Shown here one piece after another: positions 35,821 through 44,183 of a stretch of 64,000 bases of DNA. The position numbers and the translations under genes are program-made. Each line of letters starts with the position of its first letter. The first letter of the stretch is position 1. The notes under the pieces are model-generated. The model did not search any database. It was not told the origin of the DNA and saw nothing but the letters and a program-made list of their open reading frames with translations. This DNA is from Plut-88900 sp963668115 (GTDB lineage Bacteria > Chloroflexota > Dehalococcoidia > Plut-88900). Location of the stretch: positions 2,418,001-2,482,000 of the forward strand of contig OY764147.1 of the NCBI GenBank assembly GCA_963668115.1. Direction: 5' to 3'.

Positions 35821-37194
35821 TTATTCCCGCTTGCCGGCAGACGGAAGCTCGAAGATGAATGCGCTCCCTTGACCCGGTTCGCTTTCCGCCCAGATGCGCC
35901 CTCCCTGGGCCTCGATTAGCTGCTTTGCTATGGTCAGGCCCAGACCCGCGCCTCCCGTGGCACGAGACCGGGACGGGTCAACCCGGTAGAACCGCTCGAA
36001 CACGGCTTCCAGGGCTTCTTCGTCTATTCCTTCACCCGTATCCCTAACCGAGACCCGGACTGAGCCGGCATCGCCCATGGACAGTTGAAGGGTCACGGCG
36101 CCCCCTGTGGGCGCATGGGTCACCGCATTTTCCACCAGGTTTTGCAGCACCTGCTCCACCCGGCCTCTGTCCATTAGCGCCAGGGGAATGCCCGGTGCGG
36201 GTTCGTAGGAAACGGCAACTGCGTTTGCGCGGGCCCGCGGCCCGAAGGCCTCCGACACCGATACAAGCAGATCGTTCATGCTCTCCGGGTTCACGTGGAG
36301 CTCCAACGCGCCCGATTCCGCCAGTGTCAGGAGTCGCAGGTCCTCCACTAGCCTCGTTAGCTGGCTGACCTGCTGCCGCACGATTTCGAGGTTTTCGCCG
36401 TTCGGCTCGGCCAGGCCGTCGCGCATCGCTTCGACGTAGCCCCCGATGTTGCTGAGGGGAGTCCGCAGTTCGTGGGCCACGTCGGCTAGAAGGGCCTTGC
36501 GCTGCCGCTCTGCGCTCTCCAGGTCCTCCGCCATGCGGTTGAACGCGTGGCCCAGCCGTCCTATCTCGTCCCCGGAGGACGGCAGCACGCGCTGGCTCAG
36601 GTCTCCGCCGCCCAGCTTTTCCGCCGCCGCCGAAAGGGCCCGCACGGGAGCCAGGGCCCGACGGGACATAAGGGCCACCGCAATGATCCCAACCCCGCCC
36701 GCCGCCAGCCCCGCCCAGAGCAGGGCCGCGCTCACGTGATCGGCGAGGTCGGAATCCACCGGCTCCAGAAGCTCCGCTCCCGGAAACGGCCTCAGGGACA
36801 TCAGGGCCACGGTCCCAATGGCGTCTCCGTCTTCCGTAACCAGTTGCGCCCCCCAGTTCTCGCCGGAGTCCCACACCCGGGGGCCCAACATCTTATGGGA
36901 GTCCGCAATCAGCTTTTCGTTCCCGTCCCACACCAGGACCCGGGCGCTCAGCAGCCTTCCCAGCCTTTCGACGTCCGGCTGTATGCCGGACCACCCCCGG
37001 CCCTCGGCCAGGCGCTCGTCTAGGGCGGACCGCACCCTCTGCACCCGCGCCTCCATCCTGAGGGCTTCGCTCCGCTCCGCCTCCCGCCCCGCCTCCCCGC
37101 TGACGTACCACCCCACGGAGAGCAGCGCCACCGACAGCGCCAATGCAAAGCCCGCTACAAGACGCGCCTGGAGGCTTGACAGGAACCTAAGCAT
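35821..37194 (-). CDS. Sensor histidine kinase (HAMP-containing)
   Basis: A 457-residue membrane kinase. TM1 about 12-30, extracytoplasmic sensor region about 30-155, TM2 about 158-180, HAMP (about 185-240), H-box LLADVAHELRTPLSNIGGYVEAM (phosphorylated His), N-box LQNLVENAVTHAP, G boxes VRDTGEGIDEEA and GGAGLGLTIAKQLIEAQGG. Its start overlaps the response regulator stop by 8 bp. Signal unknown; likely partners are the upstream DUF2680 protein and the RND pump downstream. Confidence 0.93.
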   Translation of the reverse strand: MLRFLSSLQARLVAGFALALSVALLSVGWYVSGEAGREAERSEALRMEARVQRVRSALDERLAEGRGWSGIQPDVERLGRLLSARVLVWDGNEKLIADSHKMLGPRVWDSGENWGAQLVTEDGDAIGTVALMSLRPFPGAELLEPVDSDLADHVSAALLWAGLAAGGVGIIAVALMSRRALAPVRALSAAAEKLGGGDLSQRVLPSSGDEIGRLGHAFNRMAEDLESAERQRKALLADVAHELRTPLSNIGGYVEAMRDGLAEPNGENLEIVRQQVSQLTRLVEDLRLLTLAESGALELHVNPESMNDLLVSVSEAFGPRARANAVAVSYEPAPGIPLALMDRGRVEQVLQNLVENAVTHAPTGGAVTLQLSMGDAGSVRVSVRDTGEGIDEEALEAVFERFYRVDPSRSRATGGAGLGLTIAKQLIEAQGGRIWAESEPGQGSAFIFELPSAGKRE

Positions 37195-37876
37195 CTTCGA
37201 ACCGGTACCCCCGTCCGTAGACTGTGCTGATGCGCCCCTTGCCCCCCGGCCCCTTTCCCAGCTTTCGCCGCAGGTTGTATATCTGGGAGTCCACGGCCCT
37301 GTCGAACCCGTCGAAGTCGTAGCCGTAGACTCCGTCTATGATCTTGTCCCGGGACAGGGTCGCGCCGGGCTCCCGGAGGAACATGACCAGGAGACGGAAC
37401 TCGGTGCGGGTCAGTTCCACCGGAGTCCCATCCACCCACGCGGCGTGCTTTCGTGTGTCCGCCCTCACCCCGTCCACCGACAGCTCGCTCGCGCCCCGGT
37501 CCAGGGCGTCGCGGGCTGTCCGGCGCAATACGGCCCGCACCCGGGCCGCCAGCTCCCGGGGGCTGAACGGCTTGGTTACGTAGTCGTCCGCCCCGGACTC
37601 CAGCCCCGACAGCCTGTCCTCTTCCTCCACCCGTGCCGTGAGCATGATGATGGGAACGTCGGACTCCCCCCGCACCCTGCGACAGACGCTCAACCCGTCC
37701 AGCTTTGGGAGCATCAGGTCCAACACTATCAGGTCGGGCGCTTCCTCCAGGGCCAGGCGAAGGCCCTGGGCCCCGTCCGGCGCGGTCAGGACTTCGTGGC
37801 CGTCATTGGCCAGGTACAGGCGTGCAAGCTCCGCAGTATTTGGGTCGTCTTCTATGACCAGAATTCTGCTAGGCAT
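37187..37876 (-). CDS. OmpR-family response regulator
   Basis: A 229-residue regulator. Receiver (residues 1-120): RILVIEDDPNTAELARLYL, phosphoacceptor Asp in DLIVLDLMLPKLDG, Thr in IIMLTARV, Lys in YVTKPFSPREL. Winged-helix output domain (about 130-225): LTRTEFRLLVMFLREPGATLSRD and RAVDSQIYNLRRKLG. Overlaps the kinase start by 8 bp, so they are cotranslated. Typical of envelope stress or efflux control. Confidence 0.94.
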   Translation of the reverse strand: MPSRILVIEDDPNTAELARLYLANDGHEVLTAPDGAQGLRLALEEAPDLIVLDLMLPKLDGLSVCRRVRGESDVPIIMLTARVEEEDRLSGLESGADDYVTKPFSPRELAARVRAVLRRTARDALDRGASELSVDGVRADTRKHAAWVDGTPVELTRTEFRLLVMFLREPGATLSRDKIIDGVYGYDFDGFDRAVDSQIYNLRRKLGKGPGGKGRISTVYGRGYRFEDA

Positions 37877-37990
37877 GGTAAAAGTGACAGGGGAGAGATG
37901 GCAGTGGAGGTGCCGCCATCTCTCCCCCCAGAGTATACACTTGGCTTAGGGTGGCTCCGGCGCCTGGCCTGGCCTGGCAAAGCCGGCCTG

Positions 37991-38611
37991 TCAGTGGAGA
38001 CCGCGCTCCGCCCGTTTCCAGCCCCAGCCGCCGTGCTTGCGCCATTCCTTGCCTTCTCTGCTCTCCAGGCGCTCGGCGATGGCGTCAGCCTGCTCCTGGG
38101 TTATTCTTCCGCTTTCCACGGCGGCATCCAGCCTCTGCTGCACCTTCTCTTCCCGAATCTCGCCCTTGACTTGGGCAAGAGCGTCTATGAGCGCCTGGTC
38201 TTCCACCCCGAGGTTCTCGGTTACCGTGGACAGGAAGCCGGACCGGTCCCGCTGGAACTCACGCTTCTCGAACTTGATGTCGGTTAGCCAGTCGGGGCGT
38301 TCGCCGTACCAGTCGACGAACTCGTCGGACTGCTCCTGGGTGATCTTGCTGCTCTCCACCAGCTTGTCCAGCCAGGCTTGGATCGCCTCTTCGGCCGACT
38401 GCTCCCTGGCATCGTCGAACGCGTCGGCCACTGTCTGCTCGTCCATCTCCAGGATCTCGGCGACCCGCGCGTTCAGCTCGCTTCGCTTCTCTCCGTGGCC
38501 GCCGTCCGCCGCGGCCACCCCTCCTATCGCCGCCACCGATGCGACGATGGCCGCCACCGCCGCCACGAGCCACACCCTCTTCATTCTTATTGCCCTCAGA
38601 AACGTCTTCAT
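37991..38611 (-). CDS. Exported DUF2680-like helical protein
   Basis: A 206-residue protein. Basic N-terminus MKTFLRAIRMKRVWLVAAVA with a hydrophobic segment up to VAAADGG is a signal peptide. The mature part is charged and helical, with two copies of a motif of the form ESGRITQEQADAIAERLE (KLVESSKITQEQSDEFVDW and AAVESGRITQEQADAIAER), as in DUF2680/YckD proteins. ATG 38611 is chosen from AAAGGAGA just upstream. Same strand as and 114 bp upstream of the response regulator; possibly a periplasmic accessory sensor, like CpxP-type proteins (inference by position only). Confidence 0.75.
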   Translation of the reverse strand: MKTFLRAIRMKRVWLVAAVAAIVASVAAIGGVAAADGGHGEKRSELNARVAEILEMDEQTVADAFDDAREQSAEEAIQAWLDKLVESSKITQEQSDEFVDWYGERPDWLTDIKFEKREFQRDRSGFLSTVTENLGVEDQALIDALAQVKGEIREEKVQQRLDAAVESGRITQEQADAIAERLESREGKEWRKHGGWGWKRAERGLH

Positions 38612-38759
38612 GGCCTCTCCTTTCGTCTGCGTTCCTTGTGCAAATTTATCGGCGTTCCGCCTCGTCCGGCCGGCCCTTCGGCGGTTCGCCTGGGGCAACT
38701 CTACAGGAGAAATGTCGAGACATTTTCGACGTTTCCGCCGGGTTTTCCACCCCGTCATG

Positions 38760-38765
38760 TATAAT
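38760..38765 (+). promoter_or_regulatory. Candidate -10 box of the LLM oxidoreductase gene
   Basis: Perfect TATAAT at 38760-38765, 21 bp before ATG 38787. No good -35 was found. Confidence 0.35.
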
Positions 38766-38786
38766 CCCTCACGGAGCCCTCCCGAC

Positions 38787-39779
38787 ATGACTTCCTCCTA
38801 CAACGGCAACCCCATGAAGGTGCGCATCGGCATTGGCCTGGGCGCGTGGCCCTTCGGCGCGATCACCCCCGCCTCCGTCTTCGACTTCATCGACCGCTGC
38901 GAGGCCCTGGACATCGACTCCATCTGGCTCAGCGACCGCATCGCCGGCCGCGATGACCTCCTGGAACCCGTCACCTTCATGGCCTTCATGGCTTCCCGCA
39001 TGCGGAACATGCTCTTCGGCACCAGCGTCATTGTCCTCCCCGTCCGGCACCCCGTCGTCCTCGCCAAGGAGCTCGCCACCCTGGACCTCCTCTCCGGGGG
39101 CCGGCTCCTCCCCGCCGTAGGCATCGGCCCGCCCACCTCCGAGGACTTCCGGGCCACGGGCATCGAGCAGAAGGGCCGGGGCCGTCGCACCGACGAGGCC
39201 ATACGCCTGATGAAACGCCTCTGGACCGAGGACAGCGTCACCTTCCACGGCGAGTACTACTCCATCGAGGACATATCCGTCACGCCCAAGCCCGCCCAAC
39301 CCGAGGGCCCGCCCATCTGGATCGGGGGCCGGTCCAGGGCGGCCTACAAACGGGCTGGGACCCTGGGCGACGGCTGGCTCTCCTCCAGCATCACCGTCGA
39401 AGAGGCCGACGAGGGCGTTCGGTCCATCAAGGCCTACGCCTCCGAGGCGGACCGCGAAGTCCCCGAGGATCACTTCGGCATCTACCTCCCCTTCCTCTTC
39501 ACCGACAACCGGGACCGAGACCTCGATATCGCCAGGCCCTATCTCCACGGCAGGCCCGACGTCCCGGACGACGCTATCTCAGCAGTCGGAAGCCCGGAGG
39601 AGGTCAGGGTCCGGGTGCAGCAGTACATCGACAAGGGCGCCACCAAGTTCGTCATGCGGCCCGCCTGCCCCGGCTCCATGTGGTTCGACCAGATCGAGAC
39701 CCTCGCCCGAGAGGTCATCCAACCCATCCAGACACCCTTCAGCGTCCGCGAACGGCAGAAGCGGGCAGCCGCCGGTTGA
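38787..39779 (+). CDS. LLM-class flavin-dependent oxidoreductase
   Basis: A 330-residue luciferase-like monooxygenase (F420 or FMN cofactor): MKVRIGIGLGAWPFGAITPA, DSIWLSDRIAGRDDLLEP, FGTSVIVLPVRHPVVLAKEL, LSGGRLLPAVGIG, FHGEYYSIEDISVTPKPAQP and PPIWIGGRSRAAYKRA. ATG 38787 has GGAG 10 bp upstream; ATG 38814 lacks a ribosome site. This class is highly expanded in SAR202 and is thought to oxidise recalcitrant organic matter. Followed on the same strand by enoyl-CoA hydratase (61-bp gap). Confidence 0.9.
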   Translation: MTSSYNGNPMKVRIGIGLGAWPFGAITPASVFDFIDRCEALDIDSIWLSDRIAGRDDLLEPVTFMAFMASRMRNMLFGTSVIVLPVRHPVVLAKELATLDLLSGGRLLPAVGIGPPTSEDFRATGIEQKGRGRRTDEAIRLMKRLWTEDSVTFHGEYYSIEDISVTPKPAQPEGPPIWIGGRSRAAYKRAGTLGDGWLSSSITVEEADEGVRSIKAYASEADREVPEDHFGIYLPFLFTDNRDRDLDIARPYLHGRPDVPDDAISAVGSPEEVRVRVQQYIDKGATKFVMRPACPGSMWFDQIETLAREVIQPIQTPFSVRERQKRAAAG

Positions 39780-39840
39780 GCCATTCCCTTTCCGTTGGAA
39801 TCCAATAAACTAATCTAGGCATTACATAAACGCGGGCCCG

Positions 39841-40692
39841 ATGCCCGACACCCGGAGGTACACCTTGCCCTACGAAAACGTGCTCTACGAGACCGATGGC
39901 CGTATCGCCACCATTACCATGAACCGCCCCGACAAGCTCAACGCCCTCAGCGAGGGCCTCATCAACGACATAGTCTCCGCAGCGGAAGAGGCGGAAGACG
40001 ACCGCGAGATCAGCTCCATCATCCTGAAGGCCGCGGGTCGGGCCTTCTCCGCAGGCTACGACATCTCACCCGGCACCCACGGCGACGGCTCCGACGACCT
40101 CTACACCGAGCTAATGCGATTCCGCAAGACCAACACCCAGTGGGGCAAACTCTGGAACCTCTCCAAGCCCATCATCGCCCAGGTCCACGGCTACTGCCTC
40201 GCCGGCGCCACCGATCTCGCCACCAACTGCGACATGATCATCGCCGCCGAGAACGCCGTCTTCGGCCTCCCCGACGTCCGCGGCATCGAGTCCGTCGAAA
40301 ACCACATGTGGACCTACCTCGTCGGGCCCCAATGGGCCAAGCGCATGATGATGACCGGCGACCCCATCGACGGCAAGACCGCCGAGCGCATCGGCCTAAT
40401 CATGCAGGCCGTCCCCCCCGACGATCTGGAAGCCGAGGTGAAGCGGCTGGCGGGTCGGGTGGCCAACATCCCGTTGGAGCTACTCGCACCCCACAAGTCA
40501 CTGATAAACAAGGTCATGGGCCTCATGGGCCACGCCGTCGCCCAGCAGCTAGCCTTCGACACCGTCTCCATCACCCACTACTCCAACTCCCGCAAGAACT
40601 TCACCGCCATGGCCGAAAAGGAAGGCCTCCGCGCTGCCCTCCTAATGCGTGACGGCCCCTTCGGAGACTACACCGCCCGCCCTAAGAAGTAG
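39841..40692 (+). CDS. Enoyl-CoA hydratase/isomerase family protein
   Basis: A 283-residue crotonase-fold enzyme. ITMNRPDKLNALSEGL, IILKAAGRAFSAGYDIS (oxyanion-hole loop) and AQVHGYCLAGATDLATNCDM (second oxyanion Gly) are standard. The two catalytic Glu of classical hydratases are not both evident (Ala/Thr in LAGATDLA, and ESVENHMW), so the exact reaction (hydratase, isomerase or hydrolase) is open. Would act after the ACAD step. ATG 39841, GC-rich. Confidence 0.88.
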   Translation: MPDTRRYTLPYENVLYETDGRIATITMNRPDKLNALSEGLINDIVSAAEEAEDDREISSIILKAAGRAFSAGYDISPGTHGDGSDDLYTELMRFRKTNTQWGKLWNLSKPIIAQVHGYCLAGATDLATNCDMIIAAENAVFGLPDVRGIESVENHMWTYLVGPQWAKRMMMTGDPIDGKTAERIGLIMQAVPPDDLEAEVKRLAGRVANIPLELLAPHKSLINKVMGLMGHAVAQQLAFDTVSITHYSNSRKNFTAMAEKEGLRAALLMRDGPFGDYTARPKK

Positions 40693-40741
40693 GGACGGTT
40701 CCCGAACCACACTGCGCCCCGGCGCTCACCCCCGACTCCCC

Positions 40742-40795
40742 GTCATTCCCGACTCCGATCGGGTCGAAGATGCGCCTATGGTGTGAATCCATCCC
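40742..40795 (+). repeat. Palindromic repeat with 22-bp nested module
   Basis: GTCATTCCCGACTCCGATCGGG (40742-40763), then the 22-bp module 40764-40785 (core GATGCGCCTATGGTGTG), then AATCCATCCC. The uninterrupted form is at 42309-42340. Confidence 0.8.
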
Positions 40796-40841
40796 GGGGT
40801 GGTAGGGCGTCCAGCCCCCTCTCCCTCAGCACTTAACTAGG

Positions 40842-40874
40842 GGGCCGCAATGGTGCCTCGCACCCTTGCGGCCC
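40842..40874. terminator. Long interrupted hairpin (possible terminator)
   Basis: GGGCCGCAA, one mismatch, GGTGC, loop CTC, GCACC, mismatch, TTGCGGCCC: 14 of 15 positions pair around a 3-nt loop. It is 150 bp after the enoyl-CoA hydratase stop. There is no T-run, so intrinsic termination is uncertain. Confidence 0.5.
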
Positions 40875-40914
40875 TCTGTTATTCTCTCCGCCTCTCCCTT
40901 GAAGGCCATAAGGG

Positions 40915-40936
40915 TCGAAGATGCGCCAATGGCGTG
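40915..40936 (+). repeat. Solo copy of the 22-bp module
   Basis: Same 22-base sequence (core GATGCGCCAATGGCGTG) but without the flanking palindromic repeat; followed by AGAGGG and not AATCC. Confidence 0.7.
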
Positions 40937-41142
40937 AGAGGGAGATAAAGGGGGCAAGGGTTCCCCGAACAGACAGCAAAGGAGAGAGTCCCGAGCCACT
41001 GTATCCCATCCCCCAAATCCTGCTAAAATACCGCATGGGCATAGCACCCGACCCCTCGTTGACTTCCCCCTATCCGGTTGCTATATTTCTCCGCAATCCC
41101 CACCCGGACCCTTGGTTTTCGTTAACCTGAATCGGAGGCTGA

Positions 41143-42297
41143 ATGTACCTTCCCAGGATCAAGGAATTGCGAAGGGCCTACGGATTTGAAGAAGTGGCCA
41201 TCGTCCCGGGGGAGGTAACCATAAACCCCGAGCTCGCCAACACCACCTTCTCCCTCGGCCAGCACACCTTCCCAGTCCCCTTCATTGCCTCCGCCATGGA
41301 CGGCGTCGTAGACCCCGCGATCGCCGTCAAAATGCACGAGCTCGGCGGCCTCGGCGTACTCAACATCGAGGGCGTCCACGGCCGCTACGAAAACCCCGAC
41401 GACATCCTCGAGCAAATCTCCAATGCCTCCAACGACGAGATAACCCCCCTCTTCCAGAAAATCTACTCGACGCCCATCAACGACCAGGCCATCGCCGCCT
41501 GCATCTCCCGCATCAAGGACGGAGGCGCCACCTGTGCCATATCCGTCACACCCCAGAACACCAAGCGCGTCGCACCCATAGCCGTCGAGGCCGGCGCCGA
41601 CATCCTCGTCGTCCAGTCAACCGTCACCACCGCCCGACACGTCTCCCGCAGCTATAAGGGCCTCATCTTCCAGGAGCTTTGCCAGCAGGTTCCGATACCC
41701 GTGGTCGTCGGTAACTCCGTCGGGTTTAACACTGCCCTGGAGCTAATGGAGACCGGCATTGCCGGCCTGTTGGTGGGCGTCGGACCGGGCGCTGCATGCA
41801 CCAGCCGTGAGGTCCTGGGCATCGGCGTCCCACAGATTACCGCCACCCTCGAATGCGCCGCCGCCCGAGAAGAATACGTCCGACGCACGGGCCGCGACGT
41901 TGCCATCATCACCGACGGCGGCCTCCGCACCGGCGGCGACATCTGCAAGGCCATCGCCTCCGGCGCCGACGCCATTATGCTCGGCACCCCTCTCGCCCAG
42001 GCCTTCGAGGCCCCCGGCCGCGGCTACAACTGGGGCATGGCCAGCCCCCACCCCGACCTCCCCAGGGGCACCCGCATAAAGGTCGGCACCCGGGCCTCAC
42101 TCAAAGAGATCCTCCTCGGCCCCTCCTCCGTCGCCGACGGCACCATGAACCTGGTCGGCGCCCTGCGCACGGCAATGGGCATGTGCGGTGCCCTCACCAT
42201 CAAGGACATGCACCAGGCCGAGATGATCATCGCCCCCTCCATCAAAACCGAGGGCAAGATCTTCCAAATGGCCCAAAGGGCCAACTCCCACAACTAG
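41143..42297 (+). CDS. guaB3: GuaB3-family IMP dehydrogenase-related protein
   Basis: A 384-residue TIM-barrel protein of the IMPDH/GMPR superfamily in the shorter GuaB3 form without CBS domains. Visible blocks: VPFIASAMDGVVDPAIAVKM, GLGVLNIEG, DILVVQSTVTTA, VVVGNSVGFNTALELMETG, VGVGPGAACTSREVLGIGVP (catalytic Cys loop) and DGGLRTGGDICKAIASGADA. It should bind IMP or GMP and NAD(P). ATG 41143 follows CGGAGG. CTATATT near 41080 may be the -10. A canonical GuaB is not in the window. Confidence 0.9.
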   Translation: MYLPRIKELRRAYGFEEVAIVPGEVTINPELANTTFSLGQHTFPVPFIASAMDGVVDPAIAVKMHELGGLGVLNIEGVHGRYENPDDILEQISNASNDEITPLFQKIYSTPINDQAIAACISRIKDGGATCAISVTPQNTKRVAPIAVEAGADILVVQSTVTTARHVSRSYKGLIFQELCQQVPIPVVVGNSVGFNTALELMETGIAGLLVGVGPGAACTSREVLGIGVPQITATLECAAAREEYVRRTGRDVAIITDGGLRTGGDICKAIASGADAIMLGTPLAQAFEAPGRGYNWGMASPHPDLPRGTRIKVGTRASLKEILLGPSSVADGTMNLVGALRTAMGMCGALTIKDMHQAEMIIAPSIKTEGKIFQMAQRANSHN

Positions 42298-42308
42298 GCC
42301 TTATACCC

Positions 42309-42340
42309 GTCATTCCCGACCCCGATCGGGAATCCATCCC
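42309..42340 (+). repeat. Palindromic repeat without nested module
   Basis: GTCATTCCCGACCCCGATCGGG followed directly by AATCCATCCC: the 'empty' counterpart of the copy at 40742-40795. A copy of the second family (GCTCACCCTGAGGCC...CGAAGGGTCGAGCG) follows at 42352-42384. Confidence 0.8.
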
Positions 42341-42400
42341 CGGGGCGGGGCCGCTCACCCTGAGGCCACTCGAAGGGTCGAGCGGGGGTGTCTAAAGCCC

Positions 42401-42589
42401 CTACACGAACAGCTTGACCAATATCCCCACCATCCCTGCCACCAGCGCTACCCCAAACCCGAACATCGTAAAGATGACCCGGTCCAGCCTTTGCTCTACG
42501 CTCGACAACCGCGCCCCCAGACTCCGCACCTCCCCTTCCAACCGTCCAAGACTTCTGGAAATGTCATTCGACTCGCCGGTTGCATCCAT
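42401..42589 (-). CDS. Small coiled-coil plus single-TM protein
   Basis: A 62-residue protein: polar N-terminus, coiled-coil-like GRLEGEVRSLGARLSSVEQRLD, then one TM helix VIFTMFGFGVALVAGMVGILVKLF. The architecture resembles XhlA/hemolysin-like or DUF1640-type mini-proteins; a similar gene lies at 48314. Purine-rich AGAGAG upstream. Role unknown. Confidence 0.55.
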   Translation of the reverse strand: MDATGESNDISRSLGRLEGEVRSLGARLSSVEQRLDRVIFTMFGFGVALVAGMVGILVKLFV

Positions 42590-42709
42590 TGTTAGCTCTC
42601 TTGTCCAGACCGATGTATTAGAGAAATTGTAGCACAGCTATGCCAGCAGTTCCTTAAGCCGAATGATGATACTCCATAGGCGTGAATCCATCCCCTCCCC
42701 ATTGGTAAA

Positions 42710-42744
42710 GACATATCAAAAATGCATCGCATTTTTGATATGTC
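42710..42744. repeat. Perfect 16-bp inverted repeat with 3-nt loop
   Basis: GACATATCAAAAATGC, ATC, GCATTTTTGATATGTC: every base of both arms pairs. It is AT-rich inside GC-rich DNA, just upstream of the selenoprotein gene and beside a degenerate copy of the dispersed repeat (42665-42694). Could be an operator, a recombination site or a bidirectional terminator stem. Confidence 0.85.
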
Positions 42745-42859
42745 AATTAAAATAGGGCGGGTGGGCGGGTACCGATTCTTCCCGGGGGTCGGGGGGCTGT
42801 GCCCCCTTCCTCTCCCAATCCGCTAAACTACCCCCGACACCCCCCACTAGGAGACCCCC

Positions 42860-43351
42860 ATGCGACAAAGACTCCTCCAGGGCGACCGCTTCCCCAATAT
42901 CACCCTCAACCTCACCGACGGCGCCACCATCACCCTCCCCGACCAGGCCCCCGGCCGCTACTTCGCCCTCCTCTTCTACCGCGGCGAGTGGTGACCCTAC
43001 TGCCGGGTGCAGTTGGCAGCCTACCAGCAGAAAATGGCCGAACTGGATGAGCTTGGCGTCTACGTCATCGGCGGGACCATCGAGGACCGGGAAATCGCCG
43101 CCCGAATGGCCCGTGAAGAAGGCATCACCTTCCCCATAGCCTACGGCGTCACCCCCGACACCATCGGCCCCCTCCATCCGTTATGGGGTGAAGAAAAAGG
43201 CTACGGCCGCTGCGTCGAGCCCATGGAATTCCTCGTGCGCAAAGGCTTCGTCATCGGCTCCATGTACGCCTCGGGCCCCGTGGGCCGGATGGACGTCAAC
43301 CAGCTAATCCACTTCATCAAGCTACGGGAAAAGTCCCGGACGAGAGTGTGA
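42860..43351 (+). CDS. Peroxiredoxin-like selenoprotein (UGA codon 45 read as Sec)
   Basis: A 163-codon thioredoxin-fold gene whose codon 45 (42992-42994) is TGA. The context is ALLFYRGEW-[TGA]-PYCRVQLAAYQQKMAEL; relatives have FYRGxWCPYC, so the stop falls exactly on the first active-site Cys and gives a UxxC redox site. Reading continues with normal family sequence (VYVIGGTIEDREIAARMARE, PLHPLWGEEKGYGR) to the stop at 43351. ATG 42860 has AGGAG 8 bp upstream. A possible SECIS-type hairpin follows the TGA (43000-43019). The Sec insertion genes (selA, selB, selC, selD) are not in the window. Likely role: thiol- or glutaredoxin-dependent peroxide reduction. Without Sec it would be a 44-residue fragment. 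Confidence 0.85.
43000..43019 (+). promoter_or_regulatory. Candidate bacterial SECIS hairpin
   Basis: CTGCC (43000-43004) pairs with GGCAG (43015-43019), extendable by two G-U pairs, leaving apical GTGCAG. It starts 5 bases after the UGA, within the distance range of bacterial SECIS elements. The apical loop has the G and U bases such elements need, but the match to the E. coli model is loose. Confidence 0.45.
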
Positions 43352-43375
43352 TGCATCCGTTAAAGGTTGTTCAGA

Positions 43376-44152
43376 ATGCAGAGATGTATAACAGTGACTA
43401 AGAAAGCATGGATGGTCGCTACGTTGTGCTGCTCCATAGTTATCTTGATGATAGCCTGTAATCAATCCCTTTTCGATGCTAAGACTGAAACCATACTTGC
43501 TGTTATCACCGGTAACCCATTTGCTCAGAAGCAAGCTATAGAAACGTCTACTAGAATAGTTGATGAGTTGGGCATAACCAAAAACAAGAACGAGTTCATC
43601 AGAGCCATAGTTCAGGCACAAGTTGTAGCAGAACAGGCTCACTTGCAATATGATTTGAGCGACTTATACACGTTCGCCAGATCACTTCCTGAAGATTTCC
43701 GGTTATCGGAGGATCTAGACTACGCTCTTTGGATGTTCAGGCAATCTTTTCCTCGTCAAGGACATGCTAGAGTCTATGAGCGTTTGTATACAAAGAGTGC
43801 CTTTCTCTACGCTGATGGCCAGTATGTAGAGTCAGTGCCAGGAAATTATGGATGGATTAAACTGACAACTGGTTGTAAAATAGCCACCCATTTAAACCTA
43901 CAATGGGTCACGCGTACTGACAGCATAGAACATTATGCTGATGAAAGCTCACTGAACAGCCGAGCTTTTCAATATGTCGTAGATGGATATACGACTGATC
44001 TGGGTAGTGTCCCCGACAATACAGACAAAGCATTTGTAGATATTATCATAAGTGATGAGAAATCAGACATTTATATACACGAGAACAGTTTTGCTGAAGG
44101 CAACGTGTTAGAGATATTATATCGCTGTGATTACCCATTAGGCGATGCATAG
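43376..44152 (+). CDS. Putative lipoprotein of unknown function
   Basis: A 258-residue protein. N-terminus TKKAWMVATLCCSIVILMIAC is a signal peptide with a lipobox-like MIAC. The mature part begins with a helical region (EFIRAIVQAQVVAEQAHLQYD) and ends with a beta-rich segment with DKAFVDIIISDEK. I recognise no family. ATG 43376 has AAAGG 9 bp upstream. The DNA is clearly AT-richer than the neighbouring core genes, as is the next gene, so the two probably came in together. Confidence 0.65.
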   Translation: MQRCITVTKKAWMVATLCCSIVILMIACNQSLFDAKTETILAVITGNPFAQKQAIETSTRIVDELGITKNKNEFIRAIVQAQVVAEQAHLQYDLSDLYTFARSLPEDFRLSEDLDYALWMFRQSFPRQGHARVYERLYTKSAFLYADGQYVESVPGNYGWIKLTTGCKIATHLNLQWVTRTDSIEHYADESSLNSRAFQYVVDGYTTDLGSVPDNTDKAFVDIIISDEKSDIYIHENSFAEGNVLEILYRCDYPLGDA

Positions 44153-44183
44153 GTATAAGGCTGACCACTGACATTAATAACTT

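Larger units (their letters stand above)
40693..41142. other. Gene-free 450-bp stretch with repeats and a strong hairpin
   Basis: Between the enoyl-CoA hydratase and GuaB3 genes. It holds two copies of the 22-bp module (40764-40785 within a palindromic repeat, 40915-40936 alone), a long hairpin at 40842-40874, and pyrimidine/purine-rich stretches of partial complementarity (CTCTCCgcCTCTCCCTT versus AAGGAGAGAG). No convincing gene; short frames of about 70 codons on both strands lack family signals. Confidence 0.7.

Noticed and set aside
42860..43351. Frameshift or simple nonsense mutation instead of Sec
   Set aside because: No frame change is needed, both sides match the family, and the stop falls exactly on the redox Cys; UGA and no other stop codon is used.
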